Part shown: piece by piece, positions 41,298 through 52,369 of the stretch
Layout of the letters: each line of letters opens with the position of its first letter
Position numbering within the stretch: the stretch's first letter is position 1
Assembly (NCBI GenBank): GCA_964553745.1
Contig: CAZKLD010000002.1
Coordinates: 1-64,000, forward strand
DNA length: 64,000 bases
Reading direction: 5' to 3'
DNA from: STC-113 sp964553745
GTDB lineage: Bacteria > Patescibacteriota > Gracilibacteria > BD1-5 > UBA2023
Program-made: the position numbers and the translations under genes
The notes under the pieces: generated by a model
Database searches by the model: none
What the model saw: the letters and a program-made list of their open reading frames with translations, nothing else
What the model was told of the DNA's origin: nothing

Positions 41298-42386
41298 ATG
41301 CTAGAAAATGTAATGAGACCCGCACATCCGATGAGAGATAGCCTCCTCAGAGTCATGATAGACAACAAATGATCAGACTTCTATTATACCGTCTGAACAT
41401 TCCCTTGAATCAAGGTTTCCGGTGAGATAGTGATGATAGATCAATGAATTGAGAAGATCTCTCCCGAAGATGCTCAAAATATGGCCGAATCCATAATCAC
41501 CAAAGAACAGCACGATAAGCTCATGAAAACCCAGAATCTGGATTTCTCATTCGAATTCCAGGGTTCTCGTTTCAGATGAAATGTATCTTTCCAGATGTCT
41601 CATTACATGGTAGTATTGCGTCTCCTTTCTGACAAGATACCGATGCTTTCAGATCTGAATCTCCCTTTCATCTATTCCGATGTGACTAAGCTGTGACAAT
41701 GACTCGTGCTGGTTACATGACCGACAGGTTCAGGTAAATCTACTACGCTTGCGGCTATGATAAATGAGATAAATATCAATTATCCTAAGCACATAATAAC
41801 GATCGAAGACCCGATAGAATATGTGCATCCGCATAAAAAATGCATAGTAGAGCAAAAGGAAATATGAAAAGATGTGCCCGATTACAAGACAGCCCTTATC
41901 TGAGCCATGCGTCAGAATCCGCAAGTGATATTGTTCTGAGAGATGCGTAGCACGGAAGAAATAGAGATGGCCCTCACCCTGGCCGAAACTTGACATCTAG
42001 TGTTCTCCACCCTCCACACGAGGAGCGCCTATCAGACGGTTTCCCGTATAATTGACTCCTTTCCTGCCTGACAGCAGAATCAAGTAAGGCTTCAGCTTGC
42101 TGATACTCTAGCATGAGTCTTCTCACAGAGACTGCTAAAAAAGGCTGATTGATCAGGAATCAAGATGGTCAAGGAGATCCTCATAAAGAATACTGCGGTA
42201 TCAAATCTAATCCGTGAGAATGAGTTGCATCAGCTTCCTTCTGTTATGCAGACTTCAGGAAGAGAATGAATGCAGATGCTGGAGCAAGATCTATTGCAAT
42301 TCATCAACGAATGAGACATCTCGCTCGAAGAAGGACTGAAATATGCCAATAATCCGAAATTCCTGAAAGATAACGTAAGGATATAG
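41298..42386 (+). CDS. pilT: Type IV pilus retraction ATPase PilT-like
   Basis: 362 residues. N-terminal PAS-like domain, then Walker A VTGPTGSGKST (first Gly UGA), Asp box TIEDPIEYVHPHKKC, Walker B GAMRQNPQVILFGEMRS, His box TGHLVFSTLHTRSA, and FPAGQQNQVRLQLADTLAGVFSQRLL typical of PilT/PilU. Glu after FGEMR is present. It likely powers retraction. Last gene of the pilB operon, followed by a strong terminator. A second PilT lies at 53362. Confidence 0.96.
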
Positions 42387-42397
42387 AAGCAGAAAAA

Positions 42398-42432
42398 CAA
42401 AACCCCCGAAGATAAATCTTCGGGGTTTTCTG
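42398..42432. terminator. Bidirectional terminator
   Basis: AAAACCCCCGAAGA / TCTTCGGGGTTTT around TAAA. Outer arms GCAGAAAAAC / GTTTTTCTGC extend the palindrome to 42389-42441, so it may also end the convergent gene. Confidence 0.93.
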
Positions 42433-42441
42433 TTTTTCTGC

Positions 42442-43236
42442 CTAGAATCTGATATAGCCTGAAAAATGACTGAATGCATATATAAGAAGAAGAAACAAGA
42501 ATGATATGATCGTTAATATCAGTTTCTTATAGCTCACGTTCAGACTGATAAGATAGACGCATAGGAAATCTTTATGAGTGATCTTCTTATCTCCGGAAAT
42601 CTCATCAACAATTGAAACGGGTATCATCATGATGAAGAGTATGAGTATGCTGAGCGAAGCGACCAAGAAAAGCCTTGAGGTGAGATATCAGTCTTGAATA
42701 AAAGTCTGCACGATGAAGATGAATAGGATGAGGTAGATGATGTATTTTATTATCTTGCCGTACATGATCCTTCATACCAGCGACATATGACTCACTTCGA
42801 TCTCATTTTTGACTATTTCCACGAAATCGGATCTGGCAGGTTTTGGAATCTCATCCCATCCGCTGGCCATATTCCAGATTTCCTTTATCCGCTCCTTCCT
42901 CTTGCTTATGACGATCAGGAAGAAAGTTCATATGATTACAAGGTAGAAAAAGAAATATATGAGAAATGGGATATTCACATACTTAAGAAAGACATTCAGA
43001 ACCAGAAAAGCCACCAGACAGCCGAAAATAAAATATATTGCGAGCTGGTCGGGAGTGAAATATCTGGTTATCTCATCATTTTTACGTTTGGATATCTTAT
43101 GCAGATTCGCAATTATCTCTCTCTGTATGGATTCATCGAGCAGAGCAAATCAGGAATCTCTTTTAAGATTAGCTATCTCTATCTCGATAAATTCCTCTTT
43201 TTTAGTATTTTTTCAATTTATTCGGAGTTTACTCAT
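42442..43236 (-). CDS. Unrecognised membrane protein
   Basis: 264 residues. The N-terminal 55 residues are charged and cytoplasmic (IEIEIANLKRDSGFALLDESI). Then two membrane helices at about 65-105, a soluble loop, and two pairs of helices in the second half (IIYLILFIFIV, LSILILFIMMIPVSIV, LILTIISFLFLLLIYAF). No conserved motif recognised. It lies between the pilB operon and the minor pilin operon, both concerned with pili, but it is transcribed apart from pilB. Function unknown. Confidence 0.72.
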
Positions 43237-43387
43237 TTTTAAAATAGGACATAATTATACATTAAAATTCCGCCCTGAACACAGCATATATTCTATACTA
43301 TTTTTTATGGATTCTCAAATGATTTTTATAATTTTAGCGCATCCCCAGAATAAAACCCGTTCCCATAGAGATGCGGTTTAATTTATT

Positions 43388-44926
43388 TTAATTGCATAGG
43401 TATAAATATCCGCTCACTCAATCATCTCAGATGATATTTCCGTCAGAACATTTCAATCATCATCCGAAATTCATCACCGTAGTCTCATACAGTATTTCTC
43501 CGGAATAGATAACGGTTCAGTTTGCGATGAAGCTGAATGGAGGAAAGATGAGAGGATTTACATTATGGAAAGTATTTCAGGCAAATCAAGCAGAACTATG
43601 ATCGCAAGAATAAGTCGAATCCATCACCACACAAGGGCATTCATGCATATTGCAGATTTGAGTGTCGCCAGGGTAGACTCAGCAGAATGAATCATCCACG
43701 ACGGCTCAATCATTCCTTTGGCAAGTCACAGTCCTGGTCTGAGTTCAGTCTCAGCATGTCTGGCTGCAAGGTGACCAGTCTCATAGATTCCATGTGTAAA
43801 TATAATTTTGGGTGCAGTCCTGATTCTCATTTATTCCGGCAAGCTGTCAATCATTGCATGACCTTGTTTCACTCTGGCACAATGTAGGGAAAACTGGATT
43901 TGCCATATTATAAGCGACTACCGTTCAGGCATGAGGAATTGTTGCTCACCACGGCAACAGACAATCCTGATATTTGGGAGTCCTGCTTCAGAAATAAGTC
44001 TCCTGTCACCTGTAGTAGGCTTTTCAAGGCGAAATCACATAATATGGGAATATGGCTTTCATCTCCTCCTTTGAATCATCAATCGGCGATATATACACTC
44101 TTGTTCAGGAGCTCGTTCAGCTGAGTTCATAGCTCAGCAATTCTGATGCGGCATTCGTCACATTCACCGCATAATCATAATTCGCAAAATCAAAAACATA
44201 AGGTGCCCCGGTCGCCGAGAAGTTTCAGCTGCTGAGAAGATATCAGGTGTTATCGGTTATGGTTCAGGAAAGGCTGCTTATTACATCAACCTTATTTGAG
44301 ATATTGAAGCCCGATTTATTCAGCTTGAAAGTTTCGATAGTATTTCATACGGAAGAGAAATTTCAGGATATTATCATTCCTGTTGCAGAACCCATTGACA
44401 GGACAGATCCGGTGTTATTGGGATTGGCATCTATGAAGTCCCTGATCTGATCGTTTGCAGCGAAGACAGTGTCTGTTGCCTTCGGGGCGATGAATCAGAA
44501 AGCTGTCCTTCTTGAGTAATCGTCATTGTCCGTGGGCTTTGAATCAGAGTAGAGAGTGGCCGTGACGGCTCATGAGGAATAACTTCACCTGTAATCATCA
44601 TTGTCGCAGGTGTCGCTAACACCATCAGGTCAGGCTTCCCATGTTCAGGTGCATATCGGTGCTTGTCATTCGTAGCTTTTTATCTCTCAACCGGAGCAGC
44701 TGAGAATGTCTGCTGAAGTTCATCAGGAGTTTGTGCTCTGTACCATCCTTGTCACCATCCTCATCTTATTGGCGGCGAAATCATTATAATCCTTGTTCTG
44801 CCTGTCGATCATAACCTGAGCCTGATTTATCTCGATCAGATTCCCCATTGCAAAAGCCAGCATTGAAATTGCCATCGTTATTATGAGGACATAGAGCATT
44901 ATATATCAGCTGTTATTTTTTTTCAT
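43388..44926 (-). CDS. Pilus-associated secreted protein with thrombospondin type-1 repeat
   Basis: 512 residues. N-terminal membrane anchor (YIMLYVLIITMAISMLAFAM) in the style of PilX/GspK proteins (no classical FTLxE box). The region 380-432 is a TSP1 repeat: DWSPCSQTCGDGTQTRTVTC (W384), then SFCGVYPGDTQIC and ECPC, with six conserved cysteines and the WSPC / TRTVTC pattern. TSP1 modules are mainly known from animals and apicomplexans, where they bind glycans and proteins. Third gene of an operon after two pseudopilins, so probably a tip adhesin. Start at 44926. Confidence 0.88.
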
Positions 44927-44928
44927 AA

Positions 44929-45573
44929 TTATTTGACTACTGAAATACGATAAGCGAAGAATGAATCGCTCTTGGCCATTACATCGGCATAATTCCTATC
45001 ATAGAAAACACCGTAGTATTCTGGTGTCACTGTGATATCTAGCTTTCCCGAGAATCATACATTTAGCGATGAATATCACAGCTTGAATAATTTCATATCG
45101 GAATATTTTGTCAGGCTGCTGACAGGGATGGAATTAAGGAATCCTGTGAAATCAGCTTTTACGCTTATGACTCAGGCAGAATCGAGAGCATAGATGAATG
45201 GGATATAGTCAGAATACTTCATCTGATTTCAATATGCTATCTTCTTGTTAATTTGGTCGTATGCTCAGATTATGAAGCCTGTCGTCTGTCATGAATTCGC
45301 AAAAGCCGCCGCGCTGAATCCGTATTTATCATCTTTTGTGATTCATCAGGTAAGTGCCAGAAATTCATTATTCGCACTTTTTTGGCTGAGGTAATCGTTC
45401 TTGAAAACAAGAGCTTTTTCGTAGGATTTGTTGGCGAATTGGGAGACTATGAAAGTTCCGGACATATATGAGAACACGAAAGAAAGCCCGCCTACGACCA
45501 TGGAGGTAATGAACATCGTTATCATCATCTCCAGCAATGTGAAGCCTGATTTATGGTTTTTACCTGATGACAT
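44929..45573 (-). CDS. PilW-like minor prepilin
   Basis: 214 residues. Prepilin motif HKSGFTLLEMMITMF with the Glu at position +5 and a hydrophobic helix. The mature part is beta-rich with no strong identity to a named family. Its ATG lies inside the 3' end of the upstream gene (14-base overlap) and its stop sits 2 bases before the TSP1 gene, a tightly coupled minor pilin operon. Likely part of the pilus tip that primes assembly. Confidence 0.88.
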
Positions 45574-45994
45574 AATTCTTTTTGTTATTTTTATTCGAGT
45601 CTGACGTATTCACTTCATAGAAATCAAACTGGACTCAATTAAGGCTTCAGGAAGAATTTTTAATTATGGAATGCGTTTCATCCTTGGCAGAATCAGAGAA
45701 AAAATCCAGACCTCAAGATGCAAATGAAGAGTCCGTTGTCGTCGCAATTGAATTCGATCATGTGAAATACAGGTAGAAAGTCGTTCAATCAGGCATTGCA
45801 GGCAGCTTAGAAGTAGAGAAGAGCTGTGTTACGTATTCTGAATAATTATTGAAATTCATATCTTGTGCAAATTGCCTATTGACTGTCATCATGTAGACAT
45901 ATGAACGGAAGATTGCCAAAAAAACGACTCAAATAATGGCCATTGCTATGACGGTTTCCACTAGGGTGAATCATTTTATTCTTTGTCTAAACAT
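45560..45994 (-). CDS. PilV/GspI-like minor prepilin
   Basis: 144 residues. IKGFTLVETVIAMAIIGVVF is the prepilin signal with +5 Glu; both the -1 Gly and the Gly in the helix are UGA. The mature part includes a Thr/Ser-rich segment and two strands near the end. First gene of the three-gene minor pilin operon. Helix start and size match GspI/PilV. Role: pilus priming. Confidence 0.88.
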
Positions 45995-46054
45995 GCTTTA
46001 TGGTATTAACTTTCTTTATTTTAACTTTTTATTGCATATAAATCAAGCTGAAAT

Positions 46055-46747
46055 CTAAAAACAGACGAAATCATCGCACCTTGTCCAGAGTATGGCATCC
46101 AGATGTAAGCGCGGAATTTGGATTTTGCGCGAAACCTCTTCCCAGAATTCCTGGATTTTCATTCATTCTGGATTGTATCTGTCTCATATTCGGGAAATCC
46201 TGGAATCTACCGGGATGCCTATTTCATATGGAGCAACAGAGAGAAATCAGAATTTTACTCTTGCTGCGTAATGAAACATCTTAAGTGCAAACAATATCGT
46301 CTTGCTCTCCTTATCTTGTTTCATGGATTTCGATAATACGGATTGCAGGTCTGAAAGATTCTCATAGAAATATTCTTCCCTTCCTCTTATCGTAACAAAC
46401 AAAGCCTCTGTTTTCCTCAGGCGCGGCATTTTCATATTGAGAATCCTCTTGTTTCATTTGGATTGGAACAGGAATATCTCAAAAAAAGAGAATATCGCCT
46501 GGAAATCATATCATTCAGGAAATTCATAGTTGATCGCAAATTCGGCGAACTCCTCCCAATATTCCTCTCCTGTGCTGGATAGCTGATAAGAGAGCAGTGA
46601 ATTAGCCATGATCATGGCAAAGTAGTACGGACTGTTTCATATGGTTTCGCATATTTTTTTTATAGCAAAAAACTGTCTGTCGGATTCTTCTATTCGGATG
46701 GCATCATTAAGATCATATTTCGATAACAGTCAAACCAATTCATTCAT
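46055..46747 (-). CDS. AGOG-like 8-oxoguanine DNA glycosylase/lyase
   Basis: 230 residues, the length of archaeal GO glycosylases. Recognisable AGOG signatures: MANSLLSYQLSSTGEEYWEEF, LFQSKGNKRILNMKMPRL, KTILFALKMFHYAARV, IGIPVDSRISRI (catalytic Asp) and LHLDAILWTRC. These form the helix-hairpin-helix-GPD fold; Lys in KTILFAL is the presumed Schiff-base residue. Removes 8-oxoguanine and cuts the strand. AGOG is best known from Archaea, so this gene may have crossed domains. It sits 60 bases upstream of the minor pilin operon on the same strand. Confidence 0.88.
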
Positions 46748-46856
46748 TCTGACTCAGGTTTATTTTTAGAAAAAATATATGGATATTATACATGTTTTTT
46801 GCGAAAAACTAATTTTTATGCTAAACTATACCTTAATAAAATTAAATAAGGGAATA

Positions 46857-47900
46857 ATGGAAAAGCTTGAATACAAGAAAGTTAAAAACAAAGAAAAAGC
46901 TCCGAGAAGAATTGAATCAAAGAAGCACAGAGAGGCTGCGAGAAGAAAATTTTCAGAAAAGCAAGAGGCTGTCGATGAGGCTATGGAAAAGAGGACTCGT
47001 CTGAAAGTAGAAACACAAATCATGCTTTTATCTCAAGTTTTCAATAATTTTCAGCAGAACCTTAAAGATAATTCTGACGTAAGGAAATGAGCCACGATTT
47101 TTGCGAAATGAATCGACATCATGACTGCCGAGAGTGTTAAAAAATGACTTGATGAGAGCCTCAATAAATCTATAGGGACCTATAAGAAAATATCATCGGG
47201 TATTTTCGAGTATCTTAAAACAACAAAGCTGACTGAAGGCGAACAGAAAAAAATCGAGAAGATATTAAGTGATTTCCATACTGCAGCATGAGAAATATAT
47301 TATAATGAAATGAATATCGATAGGGAATTATTTTCAAAAATAATAACTGAAACAGATAAGAATCTGGAATTCATCTCAGAAGAAAGAAATGTCACGTATG
47401 CGCATATCAAAAAGGTAAATAAAGCTTTTTTGCCGAATTTCGACTGCCTTTACATAGCATCGGAAAAATACCAAGTTCCGGCTGAGCTTATAGTGGCCAT
47501 AATACAAAATGACACTTCAATCGGCAAGCATATGGCAACTAAGAATAATTTTTGAAATGTATGAAATGATGATTGAGGAAAAAGGGTAATTTTTGAGACG
47601 CCTCAAGAATGATTGGATGCTGTCGCCGAAAACCTCAAAAAAAGAATAGATAAATTCAGGGAATATGTGAAAAATAGGTACCCTACCGTAATAGAACTGG
47701 TCACCTGAAAAATCAAATGATGAAAAAAGTTCTTCTGAGAATATATGTCTCACCCCAAATGACCCATGAGAGTAGCTTCTATTTATAATAAGCTTGCCGA
47801 AAAGAACTATGTTAAGGTAAATGAAGATTCTATCGGAGATCTGAAAAATCCAGAACCATCTCAATACATTCCCATATCGATTCCTGTAGCTCAAATTTAA
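46857..47900 (+). CDS. Lysozyme-like (SLT-type) domain protein with altered catalytic residue
   Basis: 347 residues. The start at 46857 follows AAGGG; upstream ATGs at 46779 and 46818 are less likely. The first 70 residues are very basic and helical, with a coiled-coil middle. A C-terminal lysozyme-like module (about 205-260) reads LYIASEKYQVPAELIVAIIQNDTSIGKHM then NNFGNVGNDDGGK (shown in parts). The M23 fusion at 55623 has the same module with AESGLGKH; here the catalytic Glu position is Asp (NDTSIGKH). No signal peptide is visible, which is odd for a wall enzyme. Confidence 0.75.
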
Positions 47901-47986
47901 ACTGACATTTGAATTATGGGATTAAGAGAATTCAATTGGTAACTTAAGGATTTATTCTTGTATTTTGCTAATTTTAAATATAATGG

Positions 47987-48014
47987 AACCACTTGTAAGA
48001 CAAGTGGTTTTTTA
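47987..48014 (+). terminator. Rho-independent terminator
   Basis: AACCACTTGT / ACAAGTGGTT stem, then TTTT. A TATAAT at 47979-47984 lies directly before it. The rest of the gap to 48147 is AT-rich with no gene. Confidence 0.9.
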
Positions 48015-48147
48015 GTACTTCGTTTTTGAATATTAACCCTTCATCATAGCCTTTGCCTAAGATTGAAGACTCCACCATGATATTCAGAGATGAATGACTA
48101 ACATACCCTTATCTAATGCATGTTTTATATATTTTAACTAAATTATC

Positions 48148-50304
48148 ATGATTATCTGATTGAGCGACACCAAAATCCTTGAACACAAACCATTCAAGAA
48201 AACCTATAATATTGCCGGCAAGAACATAACTCTGGAAAGCTGAAAACTAGCTCTCCTCATAGATTGAAGCGTTGTCATCACCGACGAAGATGGAAATTAC
48301 CTTCTTACCACAGCCGGAATCAATGAAAATGTAAAGCCTGGTACTGATTTTTTCCCGATGACTGTAGATTTCCAAGAGAAATATTACGCAACCGGTAAAA
48401 TCGGATGAAACAGATTCATGAAAAGAGAATCCCGCCCATCCGAAGCGTCAATCCTGAATTCTCGTCTCATAGACAGGCCTATCAGACCGATGTTCCCGAA
48501 ATGAACTGTCAATGAGGTTCAGATCATTTCAACGATATTATCTTCTTCCGGGACTTCCGATTACGGTTTTTATTGAATCACAGGAGCTTCGATCGCTCTG
48601 ATGCTATCTGGAACTGCCGAATTCGAATGACCAGTATCTTGAACTAGGATAATAGTCGACCAGAATGATGAATTCAAATTCGATCCTACGATTGATGACC
48701 TTAAGACTGCAAAACTAGATCTTACCATAGCATGAACGCTGGATGCCATAACAATGGTAGAATCACAATGACAAGAAGTCAATGAGGATTTGGTGATAAA
48801 GGCATTCGAATATGCTCACTCCATAGTCAAGGAATTCTGCAATATGCAGCTTGACTTTGTTTCTGAGTATTCTCGTCTCCATGCCCTTCCAAAATCAAAA
48901 ATAGTCGTAAAGCACCTTCCTCAGGACTATAAGAAAAAAATCGCCGATTATGTGACAGAAGAGAAGATGACACCTCTTTACCATGTCTGAAAAACTGAAT
49001 TCCACGATGAAATGCATAAGCTATGAAAGGAAGTCAAAGAATGGATCTGAGATGTTTCTGACGCTGATCCTGTAACAGAAGCAGAAATCGACGAATGCGT
49101 CTACATGGCGATCAAAAAGCATATGAGGAAAAGAGTCCTTAATGAGAAAATAAGGCTTGACTGAAGAAAAACTACAGAAGTAAGGCCGGTATGGTGAGAA
49201 TTCGGAATACTTCCGAGAGTCCACGGTTCTGCCCTATTCCAGAGATGAGTTACACAGGCTTTAACGATTACGACTCTTGGCTGACCTGGAGATATCCAGA
49301 TAATAGACGATATGTTCGAAGAGAATACGAAAAGATACATCCACCACTACAATTTCCCTCCTTTTTCAGTAGGTGAAGTCAGAATGATGAGATGACCGGG
49401 AAGAAGAGAGATAGGACATGGTAGATTAGCAGAAAAGGCTCTTGAGCCAGTGCTTCCTTCGCTTGAAGAATTCCCATACTTCATCAGGATGGTATCAGAA
49501 ATCACTACTTGTAACGGTTCAAGCTCCATGGCTTCAATATGCGGCTCTTCAATGTCTATGATGGACGCATGAGTACCTATAAAGAACATAGTAAGCTGAG
49601 TTGCAATGTGAATGATATTCGACGATGAGAACGGTGAATATGAAGTTTTGACTGATATCCAAGCACAAGAGGATTTCCTTTGAGATATGGATTTCAAAGT
49701 TGCAGGAACAGTAAAATGACTTACTGCGCTTCAGATGGATTGCAAAATCAAATGACTTTCTATGGATATTATCAGGAAAGTGATTACTCAGTCACAAATG
49801 GCTCTAGAATCAATAAGAGTAGATATGACAAAGACTCTTTCGACTCATCGCCCAGAACTCTCTCCTTTTGCTCCGTTCATCGTGAGCATGAGAATACCTG
49901 TAGATAAGATCAGAGAAGTTATCTGAAAGGGATGAGAGACAATCCAGAGAATCACAAAGGAATTTGAAGTCAAGATCGATATCAATGATGAAGGGATGCT
50001 TTCTGTAACTGCAAAGACTCAGGAGGGAGGAAAAAATGCAATCGATTACATCACAAAGATGCTTAAATGAGTTGAGGTAGGCGACACCTGAATAGGTAAA
50101 GTTGCAAAAATCCTCGATTGAATCGGCGCAATACTAGATCTCGGCCAAAACAAGAGCTGAATGATCCATATATCAAAGATAGCGAAAGAAAGGGTGACTA
50201 ATATCTGAGACTACCTTAAAGTCGGCGATATGGTTGAATATAAAGTAATCTCAGTAGACACTGTCGCTTGAAAAGTCGGTCTTGAGAGAGTTATTAAGGA
50301 GTAA
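48148..50304 (+). CDS. pnp: Polyribonucleotide nucleotidyltransferase
   Basis: 718 residues. Two RNase PH domains: FMKRESRPSEASILNSRLIDRPIRPMFPKG in the first, and LDGRKTTEVRPVWGE, RVHGSALFQRGVTQAL, GPGRREIGHGRLAEKAL, EITTCNGSSSMASICG (catalytic region) in the second; motif blocks given in part. KH domain VIGKGGETIQRI (GKGG mostly UGA-coded) and S1 domain VGDTGIGKVAKILDGIGAI follow. Degrades RNA 3'-5' by phosphorolysis. First gene of a possible three-gene unit with the two genes downstream (gaps 12 and 1 bases). Confidence 0.98.
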
Positions 50305-50316
50305 ATCAATTAAAGC

Positions 50317-50685
50317 ATGGCAAATGTCTTCCGATTAGATGATCATAGATGACAGCTTGAATTCGAGCTTCCCTGGGTTCAGCCGGAAGATATCCCCGTC
50401 ATCAAGAGCATAAAGGAAAGATTTTGATTTCTGATGTGATACGAGTATCTGAAGCGTTATGTTTCAGTCTCAGAGATGTGAAAGAATATGATTTCAAAAG
50501 ATTGCATCAAGCAAAATGAACTCCCCTATCACATCCAAGTCCATCTTGAAAAACTTGAAGATTCAGAAAAACGGGAACTCTCCGCAGAAATCTCCAGAAT
50601 AATGAAAGAGACGAAATACCCTAGATTAAAAGAGCAACTTTTTTATTTAAGGACTAAAATTTTATCATCAATAAAGAATAATTAA
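50317..50685 (+). CDS. Unrecognised 122-residue protein
   Basis: Soluble protein, beta-like at the start (VFRLDDHRGQLEFELPW) and helical, charged in the second half. Starts 12 bases after pnp and ends one base before the methyltransferase start, so co-transcribed with both. Contains UGA glycines. It could be a small RNA-associated partner judging by neighbours, but nothing in its sequence shows this. Confidence 0.7.
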
Positions 50686-50686
50686 T

Positions 50687-51868
50687 ATGATTTGTTTTGT
50701 ACTGTGACGTGAATTCAGACTCTCAATCGCTGAACTCAAAGCTTTTTTTCCCGAATCAGAATGCCTTTTTGCAGAACGTGAGATAGCAATCTTCGAGAAT
50801 CTTGACAAAGAAACGGTAAAAGCCGGTTTTCCAAAATTATGAGGTACCGTGAAGGCTTTTGAAATCCTTAAGGAATTCGATTCCGAGAAGGAATTCAATA
50901 TGCATGCGATAGATTTCATTTCCAAGAAAGCCAAGGCATATGAGTGAAAATTCACTTTCGCATTGGCCCAGTATTGAACTCAAAAAGATCTGTTCACTTA
51001 CTGAATCCAGATTAAAAAAGAGTCAAGGAAGACAACCGAGACCAACATAAGGTTCGTGAACAAGAATTCTTCTAATATCAATGCTGCAGTATTCAAAAAG
51101 GAATTGTGATCCGACTGATCAGAACTGAATCTCCTATGAGTATGACAGAGATTCTTCATATGAGAGACGATTGCCTATCAGGACGTCGATGAATACTCAA
51201 AAAGGGATTACTCAAAAGAAAGGGATATGCAAGTCTGAATGCTACCTCCGAAGCTTGCTCAGATGATGATAAATATCGCTTGAAAAGATACGAAATGAAT
51301 CTACGATCCATTTTGCTGATTATGAACTATCCTTATTGAATCCTTGCTCTGTGAGAAAAAAGAGATTTATTGAAGCGACCTGAATGAGGATATGGTCAAG
51401 GCGAGCAGCAAAAATATCGCTCTCTACCTAGATAAGACTGTGACTTTCCAGATATTCAAGCAAGATGCCGGAAAGATAGAAGGCGTCTGATTCCTAAAAG
51501 ACAAATCAAGGATTGCTATAGTTTCAGAATGATATCTGGGATCAATAATGACAAGATGACATGTCACCGAGGATAAGATTCTGGAAGAAAGAAGAAAGCT
51601 AGCGCGTATATACGATTGATTCTTCTATTGACTCCAGAGATTGAATTTCAAATGAAAGATAGTCATAAGCTTCCCATTCTGGCAATTCAAATGAAAATAT
51701 CTCTATTTCGAAGAGATCTATGCAATATTGAAGAAATATGGTTTTGCTCCGCAGAAACTCCTGCCTGATGAAAGCGAGTTCAAGGAAACCAAGACTTGAA
51801 GCCTGCTATATCACAGACCGAACCAGCAAGTCTGAAGAGAGATATTCTGCCTTCAATCCACAAAATAA
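50687..51868 (+). CDS. TRM11-like THUMP-associated RNA methyltransferase
   Basis: 393 residues. N-terminal THUMP-like part (FVLGREFRLSIAELKAFFP, later FTFALAQYG). Class I methyltransferase in the second half: MLPPKLAQMMINIA, then YDPFCGLGTILIESLLC (motif I; DPFCGxGT is the family hallmark) and GSDLNEDMVKASSKNI for the SAM-binding Asp. The usual NPPY catalytic box is not obvious (AIVSEGYLGSI in its place), like TRM11 relatives in Patescibacteria. It probably methylates a tRNA guanosine. Ends with a strong terminator. Confidence 0.88.
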
Positions 51869-51879
51869 TAAGACTGAAA

Positions 51880-51914
51880 AAAAACGCCTTTCGATTCTCG
51901 AAAGGCGTTTTTTT
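51880..51914. terminator. Bidirectional terminator
   Basis: AAACGCCTTTCGA / TCGAAAGGCGTTT stem with A and T tails; serves both convergent genes. Confidence 0.93.
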
Positions 51915-51929
51915 CATATTGATGATATA

Positions 51930-52352
51930 TTATTTGAAAACCCATGGCGCTATGGTATTGAGGATGAGCCCCATTGAGAAAAGCACAAGAAGGGCCGTCA
52001 AGACTCTCTTGAACATCTTCTTGTCATCCTTCTTTCATTCTATGGACATCTTGACTCCCGATAGCACGAGCATGAGGACAGCGACCAGAATAGCTAGGAA
52101 AGTGACATATTTTATGAATCATCGCAGCATGAGCATTACGGCTCAGAAATCTCAAGTGACATTGCATCTGTATTTTCTCGTAGTCACAGAAGTATTCGAT
52201 GGATTGACTAGCGTACACCCCATTCAAGGTATATCTTCAGTGACAGTGATAGTAGTGACTCAAGTTCAAGATGCTTCTGCAGCAAAAACATAGCCTCATG
52301 AAACAGGCATCGTACAGATAAAAACCAGAATCAGAACCAATATTTTCTTCAT
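51930..52352 (-). CDS. Pilin-like membrane protein (two helices after signal peptide)
   Basis: 140 residues. A signal peptide (KKILVLILVFICTMPVS, cleavage before AAEASG) leads to a Ser/Thr-rich outer loop with two Cys (GMGCTLVN and KYRCNVTG), then two membrane helices (VTFLAILVAVLMLVLSGV and VLTALLVLFSMGLILNTI) linked by a basic loop. This is the pattern of VirB2/TrbC-like conjugal pilins and the Mbov_0395/T4SS_pilin group often found in Patescibacteria. Second gene of a pair with the 312-residue membrane protein. Function inferred from topology only. Confidence 0.72.
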
Positions 52353-52369
52353 AATTTTATAATAATGTT

